Source: JAJUFS01 sp036381175 (GTDB taxonomy: Bacteria > Pseudomonadota > Gammaproteobacteria > Natronospirales > JAJUFS01). From it: a DNA stretch of 12,298 nucleotides. The DNA lies in NCBI GenBank assembly GCA_036381175.1, contig DASVDI010000050.1, forward strand, positions 1 through 12,298. Reading direction: 5' to 3'. Position numbers and translations under genes: made by a program. Numbering within the stretch: position 1 is the first letter of the stretch; the number at the start of each line of letters is the position of its first letter. Below the pieces are notes generated by a model. It was not told the origin of the DNA. It saw only the letters and a program-made list of their open reading frames with translations, and did not search any database. Positions 6,639 through 12,298 of the stretch are shown one piece after another.

Positions 6639-7910
6639 TCAGACATGCACAACCTGGTGCCCGCCACGCAGCAGTTCATCCGCGGCAAGACGCTGCATGT
6701 CCATGTCGCAATCCTTCGGCTCCATCACGCGGCGCACGCGCCAGTCGTTTTTCCGGTCAAGCGTTGCCTGGCCGGCAAGACTGACAAACCGGCGCGGCTG
6801 GTATTCGCGGCCGTGCGAATCGCGCACCAGCATGACGACGGGCTGCAATTTGTTGAGCGGGTCCTTCGTCATCACCACGCCGAGTGCACCCGTGCCAAGT
6901 TCCACGACGCTGCCGACCGGATAGATGCCGATGCACTTGATGAATTCCTGCACCAGCTCGCGGCCGAAGTTTTCGGCCGACAACTGGTACATGGCATGAA
7001 GGCCCTTGTCCGCGGAAATGCCATGATGATAGGCGCGGTCCGACGTCAACGCATCGTAGACATCGCAGATCGCGACGATCAGCACAGCAGTCGAGATCTG
7101 GTCACCACGCAAGCCGTCGGGATAGCCGCGCCCCGAAATGCGCTCATGGTGGTAGCGCACAATCTGCAAGACCTGCTCCGGTACCTGCCCCGTGGCCTTG
7201 AGAATCTCGTAGCCATCCAGGGGATGTCGTTTCATGATCTCGAATTCTTTCGGCGTCAGCGGTCCCGGCTTGTCGAGAATCTGCGGTGGCACGCGCATCT
7301 TGCCGATGTCGTGGAACAGCGCGCCGAGCCCGATAAGCTGCATCTGTTCGCGCGAATAGCCGAGGTGCGCGGCGAAAGTGATGGCGAGCACGGACACGTT
7401 CACGCAGTGCTGCGCGGTGTATTCGTGCATGTTTCGAAGCTGCGTCAGCCACAGTGCGGTATCCGGATCGGCGGTGATGCGGTCAACCATCTCCGTGACC
7501 ACCTGCTTCGCGGCTTCGGTATCGACAGCGCGGCCAAAGCGCACGTCTGTCAGCAGCTTCTGCACGTAGCGCCGCGTGCCGGCGCGAACCGCCGCAACAC
7601 GGCGGAACTCTCGCTGAAACGTGACGCGGCGCTCTTCCGACGCGATGCGCTGCCATTCGGAGCGGCTGCGGTGCGGGTTCGCGCCGGGACGCGCATTGAC
7701 GGAAAGGCGAATTGTTCGCGCATCCGCATCCGGTTCGTCGGCATCCTCGATATAAACGAACTTGCAGACTCGATGAAGCTTTTCCAGGTCTTCAGCTGAT
7801 CGGATATGAAACCCCTGGAACATGAACGGACTTCCGACCCAGGGACGGTCGAGTTCCGTGACATACATACCGAACTGAAGATCGGCGACGCCGACTTTGC
7901 GCTTGCTCAT
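6639..7910 (-). CDS. DUF3391/HD-GYP cyclic-di-GMP phosphodiesterase
   Basis: A 423-residue cytosolic signalling protein expected to hydrolyse cyclic di-GMP. The N-terminal ~130 residues match the DUF3391 style found ahead of HD-GYP domains (VGVADLQFGMYVTELDRPW, GFHIRSAEDLEKL). The HD-GYP domain follows, with HNVNVS-type CVNVSVLAI, the metal-binding pair His200-Asp201 in LFHDIGKMRVP, the downstream H in MKRHPLDGYEIL, and HHE at 254-256 leading to GRGYPDGL with GYP at 262-264. All hallmark residues are retained, so it is probably active. The C-terminal ~80 residues form a small beta-rich tail. The ATG at 7910 has only a weak GGGAA Shine-Dalgarno sequence. The gene is convergent with the membrane-protein gene, 28 bases apart, with no obvious terminator between them. 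It lacks a receiver or sensory input domain. Confidence 0.93.
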   Translation of the reverse strand: MSKRKVGVADLQFGMYVTELDRPWVGSPFMFQGFHIRSAEDLEKLHRVCKFVYIEDADEPDADARTIRLSVNARPGANPHRSRSEWQRIASEERRVTFQREFRRVAAVRAGTRRYVQKLLTDVRFGRAVDTEAAKQVVTEMVDRITADPDTALWLTQLRNMHEYTAQHCVNVSVLAITFAAHLGYSREQMQLIGLGALFHDIGKMRVPPQILDKPGPLTPKEFEIMKRHPLDGYEILKATGQVPEQVLQIVRYHHERISGRGYPDGLRGDQISTAVLIVAICDVYDALTSDRAYHHGISADKGLHAMYQLSAENFGRELVQEFIKCIGIYPVGSVVELGTGALGVVMTKDPLNKLQPVVMLVRDSHGREYQPRRFVSLAGQATLDRKNDWRVRRVMEPKDCDMDMQRLAADELLRGGHQVVHV

Positions 7911-7915
7911 TCCGA

Positions 7916-7942
7916 TTCCCGCTTCTTTACGATATGCGGGAA
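7916..7942 (-). promoter_or_regulatory. Hairpin overlapping the HD-GYP ribosome binding site
   Basis: TTCCCGC (7916-7922) and GCGGGAA (7936-7942) form a perfect 7-bp inverted repeat with a 13-base loop, just upstream of the HD-GYP start at 7910. In the minus-strand mRNA the 3' arm contains the GGGAA that would be the Shine-Dalgarno sequence. Folding would hide it. The element could instead be a DNA operator. Confidence 0.35.
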
Positions 7943-7980
7943 CTATGTTGAGCGCTGAGTGGTTGACTACCGGGTGTTTG

Positions 7981-8013
7981 CTGTAAAAATCTTTTGCAGA
8001 AGCCGGTTTACAG
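7981..8013. repeat. Short inverted repeat between speE and the HD-GYP gene
   Basis: CTGTAAA (7981-7987) and TTTACAG (8007-8013) are perfect inverted arms around a 19-base loop, just past the speE stop. There is no U-tract placed as for an intrinsic terminator. It could be a weak terminator, an operator for the HD-GYP gene, or chance. Confidence 0.25.
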
Positions 8014-8030
8014 GGTTTCGCTTAGGAAAA

Positions 8031-8903
8031 TCACTTCAACATTTTCGCTATTTCTCGCTGGAAGAATGCCGGCATCGCCAACGCACCGCGATGTATTTCT
8101 CCCGTGTAATAACGCGTCTCGAAATTCAGCGCGTCGCGAAAACCACCGAACGCCGCTCCCTTGCGCGCCATCGTGCCGGACCACCAGCCGGAGGGATAAA
8201 CCGGTTGCGGGAACTGGTAGGTTTTCACATCCGCATAACCCGCCCCGCGCATCGCGGCGTGCATTTCCTTCAGGATTCTCATGTGCAGCAGTGGTGATTC
8301 GCTTTGCTGCACGAGAACGCCGCCGTCACCGAGCAGGTCCAGGCAATCACGATAGAACGCTTCGGTAAACAGTCCTTTCGCCGGACCGACCGGATCGGTG
8401 GAATCGACGATGATGACATCGACGCTTCCCGCTTCACCGTCTTTCACCCATTTGATGCCGTCGGCGAAATGCAATTCGGCGCGCGGATCGTTGTTGGACT
8501 CACACAACTCGGGAAAGAATTTTTCCGACGCGCGCGTGACGCCTTCATCGATATCCACCTGCCAGGCGTTCTCGACGGTCTCGTGCCTGAGCACTTCGCG
8601 CAGCGTGCCGCAATCGCCGCCGCCGATGATGAGTACGCGCTTCGGGTTCGCGTGCGAAAACATCGGCACGTGCGCCATCATCTCGTGGTAAAGAAAATTG
8701 TCGCGGCTCGAAAGCATGACGTAGCCGTCGATCGCCATGAGGTTGCCCCACTGCGTCGTCTCCCAGACTTCGATCTTCTGGTACGGCGTCTGCTCCTCGA
8801 ACAGCTTGCGGCGTATTTCCAGCGAGAATGCAGAACCCGCCTCGTCGGCCGCTTCGGTGAACCAGCCCTTATTGTCAACCGGGGTAAACGGCGTGTCGTT
8901 CAT
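8031..8903 (-). CDS. speE: Spermidine synthase (polyamine aminopropyltransferase)
   Basis: Transfers the aminopropyl group of decarboxylated S-adenosylmethionine to putrescine, giving spermidine and methylthioadenosine, in the cytosol. The protein is 290 residues from this start. Visible family features: N-terminal beta domain with SRDNFLYHEMMAHVP (Tyr71, His72, Glu73), the nucleotide-binding loop IIGGGDCGTLREVLRH (residues 92-107), VDID at 116-119 where the SAM ribose is held, the catalytic loop VDSTDPVGP with Asp167 and Asp170, and PVYPSGWWS near the end. Two positions differ from common forms: Cys98 where Gly is usual, and Asp for Glu in the VEID motif. I chose the ATG at 8903 because GAGGAA sits seven bases upstream; upstream in-frame TTG and ATG codons (8921, 8918) would add only six residues and lack a site. 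It is divergent from speA, which acts earlier in the same pathway. Confidence 0.94.
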   Translation of the reverse strand: MNDTPFTPVDNKGWFTEAADEAGSAFSLEIRRKLFEEQTPYQKIEVWETTQWGNLMAIDGYVMLSSRDNFLYHEMMAHVPMFSHANPKRVLIIGGGDCGTLREVLRHETVENAWQVDIDEGVTRASEKFFPELCESNNDPRAELHFADGIKWVKDGEAGSVDVIIVDSTDPVGPAKGLFTEAFYRDCLDLLGDGGVLVQQSESPLLHMRILKEMHAAMRGAGYADVKTYQFPQPVYPSGWWSGTMARKGAAFGGFRDALNFETRYYTGEIHRGALAMPAFFQREIAKMLK

Positions 8904-8910
8904 TGTCGGG

Positions 8911-8916
8911 TTCCTC
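8911..8916 (-). promoter_or_regulatory. Shine-Dalgarno sequence deciding the speE start
   Basis: On the minus strand this reads GAGGAA, seven bases before the ATG at 8903-8901. The in-frame upstream ATG overlaps this site and has no such element itself, so the shorter 290-residue product is preferred. Confidence 0.7.
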
Positions 8917-8942
8917 ATCAATCAGCCGAAATCAGGTCGGCA

Positions 8943-8948
8943 ATTATA
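8943..8948 (-). promoter_or_regulatory. Predicted -10 box of speE
   Basis: A perfect TATAAT on the minus strand, about 40 bases upstream of the chosen speE start. The hexamer 17 bases upstream (CTGCGC) is a poor -35, so an activator or a weak promoter is possible. The sequence is AT-rich within a GC-rich region, which supports it as a real element. Confidence 0.4.
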
Positions 8949-8971
8949 ACGATGCATCTACCCTCGCGCAG

Positions 8972-9000
8972 TTTCGGATGACGGCAGCGCGCCCTATAAT
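8972..9000 (+). promoter_or_regulatory. Predicted sigma-70 promoter of speA
   Basis: A perfect TATAAT at 8995-9000 follows a TTTCGG at 8972-8977 with 17-base spacing; only the first two bases of that weak -35 match consensus. Transcription would start near 9007, leaving a leader of about 33 bases before the speA ATG. It lies back to back with the speE -10 box about 46 bases away. Confidence 0.5.
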
Positions 9001-9039
9001 TCACGGCACTCCCACCTTCACATTCAGCCGGGGACTTCC

Positions 9040-10923
9040 ATGACCGACGACGCCACCAGGGCCAGCCGCGAGATCTACAACATTGCCCGCTGGGGAGAAG
9101 GTTACTTCGATGCCAGCGACGAAGGCCGCCTGCTGGTTTATCCGACAGGCAATCGCGATGACGGCGCAGTGGATCTTTTCGATCTGGCGAGCCGCGTTGA
9201 CGAGGCGGGCCTCTCGCTGCCGGTGCTGTTCCGTTTCGGCGACATCATTCGCGATCGTATCGAAAGCCTGGTGAACGCCTTCGGCTCCGCAATGGAAGCC
9301 TACGATTACAAGGCGCGCTACACGGCGGTGTATCCGATCAAGGTGAACCAGCAACGCTCGGTGCTGGAAGACATTCTCCAGTTCGGCGCCGACAAGGTCG
9401 GCATGGAAGCGGGCTCGAAGCCGGAACTCATGGCCGTGCTCGCGCTTGCGCCGGAAGGCTCGACCATTGTCTGCAACGGTTACAAGGATCGCGAGTACCT
9501 GGAGCTTGCGCTGATCGGCCAGCAGCTTGGCCACAAGGTTTACATCGTGATCGAGAAACTCACCGAGATCGATCACATCATCGAGTTGACCAAGCGCATG
9601 AAGCTGAGCCCGACGCTCGGCGTGCGCGTGCGCATTTCCAACGCGGGCGGCGGCCGCTGGGCAGACACCGGCGGCGAGAAATCGAAGTTCGGCCTGCTTG
9701 CCTCGCAACTGCTGGAAGCCGTGGAAAAACTCGAAGCGGCCGGCATGAAGGACTCGCTGCAACTGTTGCATTTCCATCTCGGCTCACAGCTCGCGAACAT
9801 ACGCGACATCGCGCGCGGCATGCGTGAATCCGCGCGCGCCTACGCGGAAATGCACGCGCTCGGCGTGCCCATCAAGACCATGGATGTTGGCGGCGGGCTC
9901 GGCGTGGATTACGAAGGCACTCGTTCGCGACGCGATTACTCCACCAACTATTCCATGTCGCAGTACGCGAACACCATCGTGCGCACGCTGTGGGAAGTCT
10001 GCGAGGAATACGAACTGCCGCATCCGGACATCATCACCGAATCGGGCCGCGCGATGACCGCGCATCACGCCGTGCTGGTGACGAATGTTGTCGATGCAGA
10101 AAGCATTCTTGAATTCGAACCCGAAGCGCCTTCCACCGACGACCCAATGGTCCTGCATGACTTGTGGGAAGGCTACGAAAACACCGATGCCCGCGCGGCA
10201 CTGGAAATCTACCAGGACGCGATGTACTGGCTGTCCGAAGCGCAGGGCATGTACATCCACGGCGTCATCAACCTGGAGCAGCGTGCGCGTGCCGAACAGT
10301 TGTACTACGCCACCTGCCGGCGCGTGCGCGCGAGCTTGCGACCGACTGCGAAACCGCAGCGCGAGATGTTCGACGAGCTGAACGAGAAACTCGCGGATAA
10401 ATATTTCTGCAACATGTCGGTATTCCAGTCGCTGCCAGACGTGTGGGCGATCGATCAGATCTTTCCGATCGTGCCTGTGCACCGCCTGAACGAAACACCG
10501 ACGCGGCGCGCGGTGATACAGGACATGACCTGCGATTCCGATGGACGCATCGAGCAGTACGTTGACCAGGACGGGCTGGAAGCGACGCTTGCCGTGCATG
10601 CATTGAAGAAAGATGAAGATTATCTCCTGGGTTTCTTTCTTGTCGGCGCCTACCAGGAAATTCTCGGCGATTTGCACAACCTTTTCGGCGACACCGATTC
10701 GGTGAACGTCGAGCGGGATGAAGACGGCAAGTTCGTGATGGTGCGCCCTGAAAAAGGCGACCGTGCCGATGAAGTACTCGCCTACGTGCATCTCGCGGCA
10801 GAAGACCTGCTCGGCTGTTACCGCGAGAAGATTCTCAAGGCCGGCCTCGACAAGAAAACGCGCACGCGTTACATGGAGGCGCTGGAAGAAGGCCTCGCGG
10901 GTTACACGTACCTGGAAAAGTGA
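9040..10923 (+). CDS. speA: Biosynthetic arginine decarboxylase
   Basis: A PLP-dependent enzyme that decarboxylates arginine to agmatine, the first step of the arginine route to putrescine. The protein is 627 residues, within the usual range for SpeA. It is a fold-III (alanine-racemase-like barrel) decarboxylase: YPIKVNQQ carries the PLP lysine at 101, HFHLGSQ at 244-250 and DVGGGLGVDYEGT from residue 282 bind the cofactor and phosphate, TESGRAM follows, and TCDSDG holds the active-site cysteine at 498 of the C-terminal beta domain. A helical insertion (about residues 360-450) separates these parts, as in known SpeA proteins. The ATG at 9040 has a GGGGA site at 9030-9034. It needs agmatinase or agmatine deiminase plus carbamoylputrescine amidase elsewhere to feed SpeE next door. 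A repeat pair follows the stop codon. Confidence 0.97.
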   Translation: MTDDATRASREIYNIARWGEGYFDASDEGRLLVYPTGNRDDGAVDLFDLASRVDEAGLSLPVLFRFGDIIRDRIESLVNAFGSAMEAYDYKARYTAVYPIKVNQQRSVLEDILQFGADKVGMEAGSKPELMAVLALAPEGSTIVCNGYKDREYLELALIGQQLGHKVYIVIEKLTEIDHIIELTKRMKLSPTLGVRVRISNAGGGRWADTGGEKSKFGLLASQLLEAVEKLEAAGMKDSLQLLHFHLGSQLANIRDIARGMRESARAYAEMHALGVPIKTMDVGGGLGVDYEGTRSRRDYSTNYSMSQYANTIVRTLWEVCEEYELPHPDIITESGRAMTAHHAVLVTNVVDAESILEFEPEAPSTDDPMVLHDLWEGYENTDARAALEIYQDAMYWLSEAQGMYIHGVINLEQRARAEQLYYATCRRVRASLRPTAKPQREMFDELNEKLADKYFCNMSVFQSLPDVWAIDQIFPIVPVHRLNETPTRRAVIQDMTCDSDGRIEQYVDQDGLEATLAVHALKKDEDYLLGFFLVGAYQEILGDLHNLFGDTDSVNVERDEDGKFVMVRPEKGDRADEVLAYVHLAAEDLLGCYREKILKAGLDKKTRTRYMEALEEGLAGYTYLEK

Positions 10924-10928
10924 TTCGC

Positions 10929-10961
10929 AGGTTGGGGTGAGGCGCCAGCCGAACCCCAACA
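10929..10961 (-). repeat. REP-like palindromic repeat, type A, copy 1
   Basis: Read on the minus strand, this 33-base unit begins TGTTGGGGTTCG and ends CTCACCCCAACCT, with GTTGGGGT/ACCCCAAC arms that can fold on themselves. It starts five bases past the speA stop. The same unit recurs in inverted orientation at 10971-11000, differing mainly in the central loop. Short GTTGGGGT...ACCCCAAC palindromes are known as dispersed extragenic repeats in many proteobacteria. Confidence 0.75.
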
Positions 10962-10970
10962 TTGTTGAAT

Positions 10971-11000
10971 TGTCGGGGTTCGCTTTGCTCACCCCAACCT
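10971..11000 (+). repeat. REP-like palindromic repeat, type A, copy 2 (inverted)
   Basis: This 30-base unit (TGTCGGGGTTCG, loop CTTTG, CTCACCCCAACCT) matches copy 1 in opposite orientation, with one change in the first twelve bases and a loop three bases shorter. The two copies together make a 72-base element with a perfect 13-bp outer inverted repeat (10929-10941 with 10988-11000), resembling a paired REP (BIME-like) arrangement. The large fold could stop or stabilise the speA transcript. Its right end lies ten bases before the Shine-Dalgarno of the next gene. Confidence 0.75.
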
Positions 11001-11019
11001 ACCCAGTAGTGGAGCATGA

Positions 11020-11331
11020 ATGACCGAACATCTACGCATCTGGCGTTACCGCGTCGAACCCGGCCGGCGCGAGGAATTCCTGCATCACTATTCGAGCGAA
11101 GGCACGTGGACGCAGTTGTTTCAACGCGCGGACGGCTACCTTGGCACGACGCTGTGGCAGGACGCGGACGATGAGAACATGTTCTACACGCAGGATCACT
11201 GGCGCAGCCAGCAAGACTTCGCGCATTTCCAGGAACATTATTCAGGCGTTTACAAAGAGCTGGACAAGCAGCTTGAAGGCATCGCGATGGAAGAGGAATT
11301 GATTGCGGCGTGCAATGCCATTGAGCCGTAG
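11020..11331 (+). CDS. Small ABM-like (dimeric alpha-beta barrel) protein
   Basis: A 103-residue cytosolic protein with no signal peptide or membrane segment. The pattern resembles antibiotic-biosynthesis-monooxygenase-type dimeric alpha/beta-barrel proteins: an opening strand (LRIWRYRVEPG), a helix (RREEFLHHYSSEGTWTQLF), a strand with GYLGTTLWQD, then a strand (MFYTQDHWRSQQDFAHF) and a closing helix. Members of this fold include heme-degrading enzymes, monooxygenases and proteins of unknown role; no diagnostic catalytic residue can be assigned here. The ATG at 11020 has GGAG at 11011-11014, and an ATG four bases earlier is in another frame. The stop codon TAG is the second to fourth base of a REP-like repeat, so the C-terminus may have been set by repeat insertion. 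The neighbours give no clear functional clue. Confidence 0.8.
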   Translation: MTEHLRIWRYRVEPGRREEFLHHYSSEGTWTQLFQRADGYLGTTLWQDADDENMFYTQDHWRSQQDFAHFQEHYSGVYKELDKQLEGIAMEEELIAACNAIEP

Positions 11332-11370
11332 GAGCGAATGAAAGGTTCGCGGCTGGAAGCCGCTCCTACA
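11328..11370. repeat. REP-like palindromic repeat, type B, overlapping a stop codon
   Basis: GTAGGAGCG (11328-11336) and CGCTCCTAC (11361-11369) are perfect 9-bp inverted arms. Inside, GCGGCT-GGA-AGCCGC forms a tight second hairpin (11349-11363). The minus-strand reading, starting TGTAGGAGCGGCTTCCAGCC, matches the well-known 'GTAGGAGCGGCTT.AGCCGCGA' repeats of pseudomonads and xanthomonads. The TAG at 11329-11331 ends the ABM-like gene. Confidence 0.8.
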
Positions 11371-11405
11371 AATCTTCGATCGACATTCTGGCGGGGCGAA
11401 CAACA

Positions 11406-12275
11406 ATGAAAACCGGGTTCATCGGACTGGGTGCGATGGGTTATCCCATGGCGCGAAATCTGCACAAGGCGAGCCTGCTCGCCGGTGTTTGGAATCGCAG
11501 CAATGAAAAAGCCGAACAGTTCGCGAAAGAAACCGGTGCGATTGCATTCAAGGACATCGAAAGTCTCGCGCGGGAATGCGAATGCGTCGTCACCTGCGTG
11601 AGCGCGGATGCCGACGTGCTTGCCGTTGTCGATGTGCTCGTTGAGCACCTTCCCGAAGGCACGCTGGTCATTGACTGTTCCACCGTGAGCGCGGAGACCG
11701 CGAAGCAGGCCGCGAAAAAACTCGCCACGCGCAACATCGGTTTTCTCGACTGCCCGGTTTCCGGTGGCACGGAAGGCGCGATTCACGCCACGCTGGCGAT
11801 CATGTGCGGCGGCGAAGAAAAAGATTTCGAACGCGCACAACCGGTGTTGCACGCGATGGGAAAACGCATCGCGCTGATGGGCACCGTCGGCAGCGGCCAG
11901 GCGACGAAAGCGGTGAACCAGATCGCGGTCGCGGGCGTGAACCAGGCGGTTTCCGAGGCGCTGGCGTTTGCGCGTGCGCACGGCCTCGACTTGAACAAGG
12001 TGATCGATGTTGTCGGCAGTGGTGCTGCGGCGAGCTGGTTCCTGACGAATCGCGGCCGGAACATGGAGAGGATGTCATTTCCGCTCGGCTTCAAGGTGAC
12101 GCTGCACGAAAAGGATCTCGGCATCTGCAAGCGCATGGCGGAAACCTTCGACGTGCAACTGCCGATAGTGGAAATGACGCTGCTGCATTACCGGCGGCTT
12201 GCGGCCGCTGGTCATGGCGATGAGGATATTTCGTCGTTGTATCGTTTGAAGCGGGCGATGTTCGACAAATCGTGA
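11406..12275 (+). CDS. NAD(P)-dependent oxidoreductase, 3-hydroxyisobutyrate dehydrogenase family
   Basis: A 289-residue beta-hydroxyacid dehydrogenase, the usual family length. It oxidises or reduces a short hydroxy acid or semialdehyde such as 3-hydroxyisobutyrate, tartronate semialdehyde or a related compound. The N-terminal Rossmann domain opens with FIGLGAMGYPMARNL (dinucleotide-binding GxGxxG). VWNRS at the end of the second strand leaves NAD versus NADP open; an Arg-Ser there often favours NADP. The substrate loop is DCPVSGGTEGA (from residue 115), the catalytic lysine is Lys168 in GQATKAVNQ with Asn171, and the C-terminal all-helical domain contains FKVTLHEKDLGICKRMAE. No classic Shine-Dalgarno is obvious; GGGGCG is the best candidate. 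Substrate-specific naming (mmsB, garR, glxR) is not supported. Type B REP-like repeats flank the gene. Confidence 0.92.
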   Translation: MKTGFIGLGAMGYPMARNLHKASLLAGVWNRSNEKAEQFAKETGAIAFKDIESLARECECVVTCVSADADVLAVVDVLVEHLPEGTLVIDCSTVSAETAKQAAKKLATRNIGFLDCPVSGGTEGAIHATLAIMCGGEEKDFERAQPVLHAMGKRIALMGTVGSGQATKAVNQIAVAGVNQAVSEALAFARAHGLDLNKVIDVVGSGAAASWFLTNRGRNMERMSFPLGFKVTLHEKDLGICKRMAETFDVQLPIVEMTLLHYRRLAAAGHGDEDISSLYRLKRAMFDKS

Positions 12276-12277
12276 AT

Positions 12278-12298
12278 GCAGGAGCGCCTTCAGGCGCG
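12278..12298 (+). repeat. REP-like palindromic repeat, type B (cut by window edge)
   Basis: AGGAGCG followed by the hairpin GCGCCT-TC-AGGCGC (12284-12297) begins two bases after the oxidoreductase stop codon. It matches the same repeat class as 11328-11370 but with a different inner stem; the second half lies beyond the window. Confidence 0.6.

Noticed and set aside
6450..7799. 449-codon plus-strand open frame opposite the HD-GYP gene
   Set aside because: The minus strand carries all HD-GYP signature residues; the plus-strand frame has none and would also overlap the end of the membrane-protein gene.
9784..10992. 402-codon minus-strand open frame opposite speA
   Set aside because: SpeA motifs run through the whole plus-strand frame, and this one begins inside the repeat pair with no binding site.
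10929..11369. CRISPR array or insertion sequence in the repeat-rich right end
   Set aside because: The repeats are palindromic, of two different kinds, not regularly spaced by unique spacers, and no transposase or cas gene is present.
11250..11981. Minus-strand open frame opposite the oxidoreductase
   Set aside because: Antisense to a complete dehydrogenase and crossing the type B repeat; no recognisable protein.

Overview
This window looks like a piece of chromosome from a GC-rich gammaproteobacterium. The P-II protein, the divergent spermidine synthase and arginine decarboxylase genes, the DUF3391/HD-GYP protein, the DUF4124 proteins and the short 'GTAGGAGCG' palindromic repeats all suggest the Xanthomonadales or a neighbouring order. 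I cannot name a genus. I saw no phage, plasmid, transposase, CRISPR array, tRNA or rRNA. Genes fill nearly everything, and no gene-free stretch exceeds about 220 bases.

Layout. (1) Positions 1-3845, minus strand: a four-gene operon, read from right to left, encoding a YIP1-family membrane protein, a MacA/HlyD-type periplasmic adaptor, a MacB/LolD-type ATPase and a MacB-type permease that runs off the left edge. Overlapping starts and stops tie the genes together, and a TTGAGA-17-TAGAAT promoter lies in front. (2) 4065-6610, plus strand: a P-II nitrogen regulator, then a tight trio of two tandem exported DUF4124 proteins and a membrane protein with a helical soluble half. (3) 6639-7910, minus strand: a DUF3391/HD-GYP cyclic-di-GMP phosphodiesterase, convergent with the trio. 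(4) 8031-10923: a polyamine locus with spermidine synthase (speE, minus) and biosynthetic arginine decarboxylase (speA, plus), divergent from a short region with back-to-back TATAAT boxes. (5) 10924-12298, plus strand: a small ABM-like protein and a 3-hydroxyisobutyrate-dehydrogenase-family oxidoreductase, separated and bordered by two kinds of REP-like palindromic repeat.

How the genes work together. The left operon should build an inner-membrane ABC efflux or lipoprotein-type exporter with its periplasmic adaptor; no outer-membrane partner is visible. SpeA makes agmatine from arginine and SpeE makes spermidine from putrescine, so the two are steps of one pathway; the intermediate enzymes and SpeD are not in the window. 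P-II and HD-GYP are signalling proteins with no obvious local partner.

Most of the window is ordinary core genome. The parts that deserve a second look are the repeat-rich right end (one repeat supplies a gene's stop codon), the undescribed DUF4124/DUF4124/membrane-protein trio, the YIP1 gene leading an efflux operon with a possible tiny upstream ORF, and a hairpin that may cover the HD-GYP ribosome binding site.
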